A stretch of DNA of 64,000 nt from assembly GCF_004362515.1 (NCBI RefSeq), contig NZ_SNXU01000001.1, positions 2,108,001 through 2,172,000 on the forward strand, written 5' to 3'. This DNA comes from Actinokineospora alba (GTDB lineage Bacteria > Actinomycetota > Actinomycetes > Mycobacteriales > Pseudonocardiaceae). A model generated the notes under the pieces. The model saw only the letters and a list, made by a program, of their open reading frames with translations. It had not been told where the DNA came from and made no database searches. This document shows positions 41,248 to 49,600 of the stretch, piece by piece. Positions within the stretch are counted from its first letter, which is position 1. Every line of letters begins with the position of its first letter. The position numbers were made by a program, and so were the translations under genes.

Positions 41248-42255
41248 TCACCGACTGCCGCCTGGCGTTCCCACGGCTTCGAGCCCGCGGTCGAGCCAGC
41301 CCAGAAACGCCGGATAGTCCGCCGTCACGCTCAGCCGGACCAGGTGGCCTGTGGGGTTGACGGTCAACCGGCCCGCCGCGTCCACAAGCACGCGTTCGCG
41401 TGCCAGGCCCACGAACGGCAGTTGCAGGGCGGCGGCGAGAGTCAACGCGTCGTGCTGGATTGTGGATGGGTGGAAGTGTTCGAACCATTGATCCAGGTGG
41501 GCGGCCACCAGTTTCGCCCAGGGAAGCGCGTCTGATCGGGAGAGGCGGCGGTGCAGTGTGCTGCCGCGGCGAATTTCGATCTCCGGGGTGAATGTCGTGT
41601 CCGACAGGACCAGTTTCGGTATGCGCGCGGTGCCGACCAGAGTGGCGGCCGCGACCGGGTCCATGCGGAAGTTGTGTTCCGCGCGCTCGGGGTCGCGGTA
41701 GTTGACCGCGCCGCCCTTCTGCGTCACCACCAACCGTTCGGCGAGATCCGGTCGTGCTGTCAGCACCTCGGCCAGGTTGGTGGCCGGGCCGATGCCAACC
41801 CAGCGCACCAGCCCATCCGACCCGGCGCAGACACGTGCGACCGCGTCCGCCACACCACCCGGCTGGGCGGTGGCAGACTCGGGCACCAATCCGGCTATGC
41901 AGTCCAGGCGGGTGTTGCCCAGATCCGCCCCGGCCACGACCGGAACCTCCTTGCGCCCCAACAGGTCCAACAGCAGCCGAACGAATCCGGCGCGCCGTCC
42001 ACCCAGTTCGTCCACAGTGGTCACCAGCGCCAATGTCGGCTCCTGTGCGGCGAGAACGATCGCGATGGCGTCGTCCGGGTCACCGCCCGCGTCGGTGTCC
42101 ACGATCAACGGCTCACCCGCCTGTGAAGGCGGGAACGGCCCCCCGGACACGGTTTGCGGCAAACCGAAGCGCTCCGCGAGGGCCACCAAATCCTCGCGCT
42201 CACGGTTCAGTTCCGCGCCGCTCAAGCCTTGATCCAGTTCATCGTTCGGCACCAC
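41248..42255 (-). CDS. Inosine-uridine nucleoside-hydrolase-like protein
   Basis: A 335-residue IUNH-fold protein. The calcium/ribose site motif is present as IVDTDAGGDPDDAIAIVLA, the middle motif as HNFRMDPVAAATL and the C-terminal Asp as QHDALTLAAAL. Such enzymes hydrolyse N-glycosidic bonds of ribonucleosides. It starts (GTG 42255) 15 bp after the 810-residue accessory gene and is therefore the last gene of the toxin operon. Because the toxin contains an ADP-ribosyltransferase domain, a link to NAD or ribosyl chemistry is conceivable but unproven. Confidence 0.83.
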   Translation of the reverse strand: MVPNDELDQGLSGAELNREREDLVALAERFGLPQTVSGGPFPPSQAGEPLIVDTDAGGDPDDAIAIVLAAQEPTLALVTTVDELGGRRAGFVRLLLDLLGRKEVPVVAGADLGNTRLDCIAGLVPESATAQPGGVADAVARVCAGSDGLVRWVGIGPATNLAEVLTARPDLAERLVVTQKGGAVNYRDPERAEHNFRMDPVAAATLVGTARIPKLVLSDTTFTPEIEIRRGSTLHRRLSRSDALPWAKLVAAHLDQWFEHFHPSTIQHDALTLAAALQLPFVGLARERVLVDAAGRLTVNPTGHLVRLSVTADYPAFLGWLDRGLEAVGTPGGSR

Positions 42256-42270
42256 AGGAAGTGGCCGCCG

Positions 42271-44703
42271 TCATCCCGGCATTCGCCCTGCCGCGATGAG
42301 GTCGTTGCCGGGCAGTTCGATGCTCATTTCGCCACCTGGGTTGACCACCAGCGTGGCGTCGGCCAGCAGTGGCAGGAGGGCGCGGCCGTCGGCCTGCATC
42401 GTTCCCGTGCCGCCGCGTGGGGCGTAGCGGGGGGAGGAGTAGACGACGAGGAAGCGCCTTCCTTGGCCGTCGACGCCGACGCGGAGTTTGTCCGGGCTGT
42501 CGATGTCGAGGATGAACGGGCTGCCCAGCGCGGCGCCGAGGATTCGTTCGTGGGGCAGCCATCCGGCGGCGATGAAGTTGAGTACCAGTTCGAACTCGGT
42601 GCGTGGTTCGGGGAAGCCGCGTTTGCTCGGGCCGGGGCGGTAGTCGTCGTTGAGGTAGGTCTCGCCGGTCAGCTCGCCCGCTTGGTCGACCTTGTACGCA
42701 CCGAGCAGCGCGAAGTTCGGCACGCCCTCGATGTAGCGGGGGTCGACTTCCGGGTCGGCACACCACACCCAGCCGCCCGGGTTCCGGCGCGCCTCTTCGC
42801 GCATGCCGTCGGTGATCGGGGGCAGGGTGGGTGGGCTCGGCGCAGCCGGCGGAGCCGAGATCTCCACCATGTGGCCGCTGGCCAGATACTCGCTGATCGG
42901 TTTGGGCACCAGGTACAGGCGCCCACCCGCCTCGGCGACGGCGGTGACGACCACCCACGTGTCGCCGACCAGCCGGTACCGGTGGTATTCGCGTTCGGCG
43001 TGGTCGGCGGGCAGCCCGCGTTGTTCGAACGGGGTGTCGGCGAGGAAGAGCAGGTTGCCGTCGGGCGTGCCGTAGCGGTCGACCTCGACGTCGGCGGGTG
43101 GCTGGGTCGTCATGACCTGGGTGAAGTTCTCCAGTGACGGATCGAGGTCGGACACCGTGTCATACGGGGTCTGCCACCAGTAGATCTCTTCGTCCAACTG
43201 GTACTGGAACTCCTGGTGACCGGCGACGAGTTGGCCCGCGAGGTGGGCTGCCGCGTTCCGGGCATCGCCGAACCGCATGCTGGACCGAGTCGAGTCCCCG
43301 TCAGCCCAGTAGACGACGTACCAATCGCCATCCCGGATCAGGCACCACGCTTGGTCCTGGTGGTAACCCCACGAGTAGCGCTTGGGACTGATCGCGTACC
43401 GCGAGACGACGTGGAACACCGGGGCGTGGGCTTCCTTCAAAGCCTCAACGACGCTGGATTCGTCGTCCCATGGCCTGCCCATCGCCAGCGCGGCGGCCCG
43501 GCTCATCGCGATCCTGGGCACCTCGACCGGCAGCTCGTACCCGTTCTCCCGGATGTGATCGACAAGGTGCAGAACCGGTGGGACGTTGTGTTCGCGCAGG
43601 TAGTAGGCGACCGCGCTGGGCCAGATCCACCGTCCGTCGGTGTGGAAGCCCATCGGGACCGTCGGCTCGTCGCCGTCGCCATCGCCGAGGAGGTCTTCAG
43701 TCAGTCCGCGCGAGGACAACACGAGCGGCGCGTTCTCGAGGTAATGCAAGACCGCGTCGAGTTCCATCGCGCTGACCTGCGGGCGGTACCACGCAGGCCG
43801 ACCCGTGGTGTCGGTCCCGTCGAACAGCCGGACCAGCTCAGTGCGGCCGCCGCTGTCCGCCGGCCGATCACCTGACACCACCCGCTGGATGCCTTGCGCG
43901 CGAAGCCTTTGATGTATCCCCAGCGCGGCCTCGAGCTGCCACGGCGCGATCGCATAAGGCCCCCGAGGCAGTGCCCGCAGGTCCTCGGTGACATGTCGGA
44001 GGTGGGCGAGGTCGGTCTTGCCGACCTGCCAGGACGGCCCGGCCTGGGGGTCGCCGAACGCGTGCGTCCCAGGCGTGCCCTGCGCGAACTCGAACTGAGC
44101 GGTGGACCAGACACCGTCGACAGGGCGGTAGCAGCGCATGCGCAAGCGGTGCAGCCACTGGCTGACCATGGCAGGGGGCGACCACGCTCTGACCTCGCCG
44201 TTGGCGAAGACCACCGTGGCGGCCAGTTCCATCCGTGCCACGGTCGCCGTGCAGCGGAGGGACAACTTCACCCAGTCACGGGGAGCGCGCTCCGCGATCG
44301 CCGCCATGGTCGCGTCGAGCACCGCTGTGTAGTCGGGACGCGTCGAGTTGCTGACCACGACCGCGGGGAATCGGGGCCACAGCGGCCCCGGCATCGGCGG
44401 CATGCGGCGAAGCTGGACGAGCGACGTGTCGGCTTCCGGTGCCACGTAACCCGTGAGTGGGTCCGCGTCTTCGACCAGCTGGTTGCCGCCGTCGGCGAGC
44501 CGGAACGTCTGGATGCTGAACACCGACTCGAACAGCGACGCCTGGGCCTGTTCGACCGTGCGGCCATCGTCCAACTGGACAACCGGGTCACCGGACTCAC
44601 GCGCGGGGTCATGCGCGAGGTAGGCGGTCGTTCCCGGCCCGTACTCGAACCGGAACGCCTCGTCCCGGTCAACCGCGATGTCGAAAGGCACTTGCTCGCT
44701 CAC
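42271..44703 (-). CDS. Large type VII secretion-associated accessory/immunity-like protein
   Basis: An 810-residue cytoplasmic multidomain protein without signal or TM. Segments recognisable by style: a YezG/chaperone-like region (~residues 140-230; MELAATVVFANGEVRAWSPP, YRPVDGVWSTAQFEF), a mid region with VPMGFHTDGRWIWPSAVAYY, an immunity-like stretch (YHQDQAWCLIRDGDWYVVYW) and a C-terminal type-VII-associated domain (ITDGMREEARRNPGGWVW, then VPNFALLGAYKVDQAGELTG). These modules occur in actinobacterial ESX toxin loci. It probably chaperones or neutralises part of the toxin. GTG 44703, 40 bp after the last small paralogue. Domain names are from memory of related loci, not from a search. Confidence 0.7.
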   Translation of the reverse strand: MSEQVPFDIAVDRDEAFRFEYGPGTTAYLAHDPARESGDPVVQLDDGRTVEQAQASLFESVFSIQTFRLADGGNQLVEDADPLTGYVAPEADTSLVQLRRMPPMPGPLWPRFPAVVVSNSTRPDYTAVLDATMAAIAERAPRDWVKLSLRCTATVARMELAATVVFANGEVRAWSPPAMVSQWLHRLRMRCYRPVDGVWSTAQFEFAQGTPGTHAFGDPQAGPSWQVGKTDLAHLRHVTEDLRALPRGPYAIAPWQLEAALGIHQRLRAQGIQRVVSGDRPADSGGRTELVRLFDGTDTTGRPAWYRPQVSAMELDAVLHYLENAPLVLSSRGLTEDLLGDGDGDEPTVPMGFHTDGRWIWPSAVAYYLREHNVPPVLHLVDHIRENGYELPVEVPRIAMSRAAALAMGRPWDDESSVVEALKEAHAPVFHVVSRYAISPKRYSWGYHQDQAWCLIRDGDWYVVYWADGDSTRSSMRFGDARNAAAHLAGQLVAGHQEFQYQLDEEIYWWQTPYDTVSDLDPSLENFTQVMTTQPPADVEVDRYGTPDGNLLFLADTPFEQRGLPADHAEREYHRYRLVGDTWVVVTAVAEAGGRLYLVPKPISEYLASGHMVEISAPPAAPSPPTLPPITDGMREEARRNPGGWVWCADPEVDPRYIEGVPNFALLGAYKVDQAGELTGETYLNDDYRPGPSKRGFPEPRTEFELVLNFIAAGWLPHERILGAALGSPFILDIDSPDKLRVGVDGQGRRFLVVYSSPRYAPRGGTGTMQADGRALLPLLADATLVVNPGGEMSIELPGNDLIAAGRMPG

Positions 44704-44743
44704 GTGTTCTGGTCCTTGTCAGCTGGTCGCTCAACGCCTGTCA

Positions 44744-45202
44744 TCACCAGTCACCGAATTTTTCCTCATCGGCGCTGGTCCATCCCTGGGAGCCGACTCC
44801 GCCGAGCCAGTCGTCGAATCGGCCGGCTGCTTTGCCTTCGGCGGCGTGATCTTCTGGGGTGGGTTGGTACCACGGGAGTCCGGTGCGGATGGTGAGCAGA
44901 TCAGTCATGTAGGCACTGATATCCACTCGTTCATACTCGACCGGTCCGTTGCCGTCCGGGGCCTGGCGGAAGCCTTTCTCGGCGACGCTGGCGACAAGTT
45001 TGGCTACTTTTTTGCGGTCGATGCCAGAAACGCCCGCCACGGAAATTTTGAGCCCGAAGACGTATGCGACTTCTGCGTACCACCGTTGGAATTCACCTCG
45101 GACAAAGGTGCAGTTCAATGCTTGCCCGACGCGTGCGGCGACCTGCTGCAGCTCCTCGTCGGTATCCAACCGGACGCTGAAATATATCTTCTGTCGCTTC
45201 AT
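44744..45202 (-). CDS. Tandem immunity-like protein, copy 4 (distal)
   Basis: 152 residues: MKRQKIYFSVRLDTDEELQQ at the start, FQRWYAEVAYVFGLKISVAG in the middle and SADEEKFGDW at the end. No named family recognised. It is the most diverged of four tandem paralogues (DRKKVAK instead of GGKDVAK; EKGFRQAPDG). No signal or TM, so cytoplasmic, as expected for immunity. ATG 45202 aligns with its paralogues; an in-frame ATG at 45217 is possible. 19 bp follow the previous copy's stop. Confidence 0.78.
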   Translation of the reverse strand: MKRQKIYFSVRLDTDEELQQVAARVGQALNCTFVRGEFQRWYAEVAYVFGLKISVAGVSGIDRKKVAKLVASVAEKGFRQAPDGNGPVEYERVDISAYMTDLLTIRTGLPWYQPTPEDHAAEGKAAGRFDDWLGGVGSQGWTSADEEKFGDW

Positions 45203-45221
45203 CTGAGTACCTGGCATTTCA

Positions 45222-45680
45222 TCACCAGTCGCCGAATTTTTCTTCGTCGGCGCTGGTCCATCCCTGGGTGCCGACTCCGCCGAGCCAGTCGTCGAATCGG
45301 CTGGCTGCTTTGCCTTCGGCGGCGAGGTCTTCTGGGGTGGGTTGGTACCACTGGAGTCGGGTGCGGATGGTGAGTAGATCGACCATGTAAGCGCTGATAT
45401 CGACTCGGTCATATTCGACCTGGTCACTGCCATCCGGTGCGTAGAGGAACCCCTTCTCGGCAACTTCGCCGACGATTTTGGCTACGTCCTTGCCGCCGAT
45501 GCCAGACACGCCCACAACGGAAATTTTGAGACCGAAGACGTCCGCGACCTGTGCGTACCACCGTTGGAACTCGCCACGGGCAAAGATGCAGTTCAATGCT
45601 TGCCCTACGCGTGCGGCGACCTGCTGCAGCTCCTCGTCGGTATCCAACCGGGCGCTGAAATACATCTCCTGTCGCTTCAT
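45222..45680 (-). CDS. Tandem immunity-like protein, copy 3
   Basis: 152 residues, nearly colinear with its neighbours: MKRQEMYFSARLDTDEELQQ, GIGGKDVAKIVGEVAEKGF and an identical SADEEKFGDW tail. Its ATG shares one base with the stop of copy 2 (TGATG), so translation is coupled. The conserved aromatic/Trp positions (FQRWYAQV, LQWYQPTPEDL, FDDWLGGVG) are shared by three of the four copies. Confidence 0.78.
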   Translation of the reverse strand: MKRQEMYFSARLDTDEELQQVAARVGQALNCIFARGEFQRWYAQVADVFGLKISVVGVSGIGGKDVAKIVGEVAEKGFLYAPDGSDQVEYDRVDISAYMVDLLTIRTRLQWYQPTPEDLAAEGKAASRFDDWLGGVGTQGWTSADEEKFGDW

Positions 45681-46138
45681 CACCAGTCGCCGAATTTTTC
45701 TTCGTCGGCGCTGGTCCATCCCTGGGTGCCGACTCCGCCGAGCCAGTCGTCGTATCCGCGGGCTGCCTTGCGTTCGGCGGCACGATCTTCTGGGGTGGGC
45801 CTGTACCACTGGAGTCCGGTGCGGATGGTGAGCAGATCGACCAGATAGTCGCTGATATCCACTCGGTCATACTCGACCTGGTCGCTGCCATCCGGTGCGT
45901 AGAGGAAGCCATTTTCGCCGACACTGCCGACAAGTTTGACTACGTCCTTGCCCCCGATGCCGAACACGCCCACCAGTGAGATCTTGAGGCCGAAGACTTT
46001 CGAGACTTCTGCGCGCCCCCGTTGGAACTCGCCTCGGGCGAAGGTGCAATTCAACGCTTGTCCGACGCGTGCGGCGACCTGCCCCAACTCTTCGTCGGTA
46101 TCCAGCCGGGCGCTGAAGTATATCTTCTGTCGCTTCAT
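45680..46138 (-). CDS. Tandem immunity-like protein, copy 2
   Basis: 152 residues. It differs from its sisters in the region FQRGRAEVSKVFGLKISLVG (Gly-Arg in place of Trp-Tyr) and GYDDWLGGVG, i.e. changes concentrate at one surface segment. Start ATG 46138 (a second ATG at 46141). Seven bases separate it from copy 1's stop. Confidence 0.78.
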   Translation of the reverse strand: MKRQKIYFSARLDTDEELGQVAARVGQALNCTFARGEFQRGRAEVSKVFGLKISLVGVFGIGGKDVVKLVGSVGENGFLYAPDGSDQVEYDRVDISDYLVDLLTIRTGLQWYRPTPEDRAAERKAARGYDDWLGGVGTQGWTSADEEKFGDW

Positions 46139-46145
46139 CATTTCG

Positions 46146-46622
46146 TTACCAGTCGCCGAACTTTTCCTCATCGGCGCTGGTCCATCCCTGGGTGCCGACT
46201 CCGCCGAGCATGTCGTCGAACCCGCGGGCTGCTTTGCGTTCGGCGGCGTAGTCGTCTGGGGTGGGTTGGTACCACTGGAGTCCGGTGCGGATGGTGAGTA
46301 GATCGACTATGTAGGCGCTGATATCGACTCGGTCGTACTCGACTTGGTTGCCGCCATCCGAGTCATAGAGGAAGCCGTCCTCGCTGACGGCGCCTACGAG
46401 TTTGGCCACGCTTTTGCCGCCGATGCCAGTCACGCCCACCAACGAAATTTTGAGGCCGAAGACGCCCGCAACCTGTGCGTACCACCGTTGGAACTCGCCT
46501 TCGGCGAAGGTGCAGTTCAATGCTTGTCCGACGCGCGCGCCGACCTGCTCCAGCGCCTCGACCGGCACCGGCGTCCTCTCGATATCCACCCGAGCGTTGA
46601 AATGTATTACCTGTCGCTTCAT
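46146..46622 (-). CDS. Tandem immunity-like protein, copy 1 (toxin-proximal)
   Basis: 158 residues; longer than the others by an insertion after the first strand (VDIERTPVPVEALEQVGARV). It keeps FQRWYAQVAGVFGLKISLVG, the YDRVDISAYIVDLLTIRTGL block and the SADEEKFGDW tail. It lies 60 bp downstream of the toxin stop, the canonical position of the cognate immunity gene of the C-terminal (nucleotidyltransferase) effector domain. Function inferred from position only. Confidence 0.8.
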   Translation of the reverse strand: MKRQVIHFNARVDIERTPVPVEALEQVGARVGQALNCTFAEGEFQRWYAQVAGVFGLKISLVGVTGIGGKSVAKLVGAVSEDGFLYDSDGGNQVEYDRVDISAYIVDLLTIRTGLQWYQPTPDDYAAERKAARGFDDMLGGVGTQGWTSADEEKFGDW

Positions 46623-46682
46623 CTGAACTCTTTTCGTGGCGAAATATGCGTGTCGCGGGTGCGCGCGGGCATCACGGAGATG

Positions 46683-49600
46683 TTACCAAGGCTGCTCCGC
46701 GCGAACGGCGATCACAGATTCCTCGATTCCTCGGACGTGCGGGAAAGCCCGCTTGAGTGCTTGGCCGATCTGCTTGCCGAGCCAGACGACGTCCGGCGGA
46801 TCTATGTCGTCGGGCATGATCTTGATATCGTCGCTGTCCAAGCCCGGATAAGTGGCGACAAGCTCATTGAAGGTCTCCTGGTCGACCACCACGTAGAGAT
46901 CGACATCGAAGTCATACGGGTCGAAGCGGGTCTTCCCTTTATGTGCACCGCGCATGCCGGTTTGCATGCTGCCGATGTATCCGATCTCGTGGCCGCGGTA
47001 TTTGAAGTCCGGATTGGCGAGGACATCGTTGATCTTGGCTTGGGTTTCTCGGAACGAGGCTTCCCAAGCCGCCGCGCCCTCGCGGTCGATGGTGCTCGTC
47101 GCTTTGCCCTCGGCCAGGGCAGGCTCCCCGGTCGAGGCCGCGAATCCTTCCAACTCGGTCATGAGCTTCTCAGCCTCTAACACCTGCCTGTTGATCAACT
47201 CCGCAGCCCGGCGGCTCCCTTCTGGCGAGAGCGCATACTCGTCCGCCTTACTCAGGAAGAGCTGTTTCCACAGTGTCTTGAATTGCTTGGTCTGGTGGGA
47301 CTGGAGGTCGCGGATGCGGTCGGCGTACTCCGCTTCGAAGCGTTCTCGGGTCGCGGGGTCGGCGGTGTGGAGCATGTAGCTGCGGAAGTTGTCGATGCCG
47401 ATCCAGGCGCGGCGGAACTCGGGGGTGCCGGGCAGCTCACCTGCGAAGCTGTCGGCGAGTTCGGTGGCCGCGGTGCTGTCGAGGTTCAGGGCGTCCTGAA
47501 GGGCGACGGTGGCGGCGCCGACGTCGGCCGCTCGGCGCGGATCTGGGCGGTCCTCCAGCCGGGTCACGGCGCGGGTCAGGCGGTGCGTTGCCGCGCGGGC
47601 TTCGAACATCGCCCGCACGGGCGCGGGCACGGTCGGGCCGCCGTTGCGGGCGTAGGCGTCGGCGAAGTCGGCGCGGAGCTGGGTGATCGCCGCCGGGGAC
47701 AGCCCGAACTCGGAACCGAAGTGGCCGATGCGCTGGGTGAACAGCGCGACGTCCCGAGCCGGTGTGCCGATGGGACTGCCGGCGGCGTCCATCGACTGGT
47801 GCAAAGTGGGGGCGTCGATGAGCGTCACGCCCGCGTCCGCGTCCCAGAGGAAGTTGCCCAGGTGGGCGTCGCCGTGGGCCAGGCCTGCCGGGCCCGGGTC
47901 GGCCATGGCGTCGGCGATGGTGGCGTCCATCGCGGCGTTGAGCTGGTCGAGGTCGATGCCGAGCCGATCCAGGACCGGCCGCCGGGCGTCCAGCTCGGAC
48001 AGGTGGCCGCGGATCGCGTCGGCGTGCGGGTTGAGGTAGGCCGGTGATGCCTGCCGGTCGCCTCCACGGTGCAGTTCGGCCATGCCCTCGGCGACACCGG
48101 TGACGGCCCGGCGCAGATCGTCCATCGCCCTGTCGCGGTCCCAGGCCAGCGGGACCCGGCGGAGCAGGCCGTCGACCGGGTCGCCCGGAGCGAGTGCGGA
48201 GAACAGCGCACCGCGGCGCGTGCCGTCCGGGCCCGGCACTGAGGCGACCGCGAGGACGTCGGGCACACCGAAACTGGTCAGGTTGGCTTGGTGGAGCCGA
48301 TCCGCTGCCGACAACTCGCTGGCGAACTCAGCCCCGTCCGGCACGACCTTGACGTAGCCGACCGGCTCGCCGTCCACCATCACCTGGTACACCGGGCGGG
48401 TGGTCCGGGCGCGACCGTCGTGGCCGCCGACCGGCTCCAGCGTCACGTCGCCGTCGAACACCGTCGCGACCAGGTCGCGGATCGAGTCCGGTGAGTCGTC
48501 CCGCAGGCTCGGCAGCCCGTTGAGCAAGTCCGCCACCGCGCCAGGGTCGACCTCGCCGGTGTCGGTACGTGTCAGCGCCGCTGCCTGGCGGGCCGCGTCG
48601 ACCGTGTCCTGGGCACGGCCGTCGGTAAGGCGCGAATGGTCCGCGGCCTGCTCCGACCCGTCGGTCGACTGGCCGCGTTGCTCGGACTGTGACTGGTGGG
48701 GCGGTTTCTCGCCAGGTCGTTCGGCGGCGCCGTCGTCGTCGCCTCGACGCGCCGCTCCCTTGGGCGCTTGCTGGGGAAGATCGCCCTTGCCGTCCGTCCC
48801 CCAGCGCGGCGTGTGGCCGGGAGGGAAGGGGCTTTCGTCGATCTTCCTGCTGCCATCCGGGCCGAACGTGTGCCATTCCCCGTTCGGCGGCCACCCCGGT
48901 CGAACGCCGGGCCCCTCGTAGGTGTTGCGGGATTGACTGGCGAACACATTGCCGTCGTAGTCGACCCAAGCGTCCGTGGTGGGTGCGATGACCTCGACCC
49001 CGGTCTTCTTCGCCAGTTCCGCGGCGAAGCCGTCAGGCAGCTTCCCGGTGCCGCAGCCGATCAACAGGATCGGTGTCTTCCCGTCCCAGTCCGGGTTGGC
49101 CCGCATGATGTCGGCGACATCGTCCGCGGTGAGGGTGGACCTTCCTGCCTTGACGTGCCGTTCGGCTCCGTGCATGTCGATGACGTAGGCGCCGGGGATC
49201 GGCGCCACCTGGTTGGCTGTGTGCCGTTCGTTGCCCTCCGAGCGGTCGAAGATCGACATGCCCGCGTCGGTCTTCTGGATGTGCTCGCGCACCTTGTCGA
49301 GCCGCTCGTCGGACAGTTCGCCGATTCGCTGACCGAGTGGGCGTTCAGGCTTCGCCGCCTGTTCGGTGCGTTCCCGTGCTTGCAGCTGCTCGGCCCGCCG
49401 CGAGTCCGCCGCCGCTTTCGCCTCGCGCTCTTGCCTTTCCTGCTCCCGCCGTTCCAGAGCCGCGCTGCCCTCAGGCCCGAATGACTGGCCGTCGGGCGCG
49501 TCGGAGTGCCCCATGGGCGCTCCGGAGGCGGCGACTTGGGGCGGCATGCCGAACGACGAGGGGCGTCCCTGGTCGTAGGGCGTTGTCGGGCGGGGCTGGT

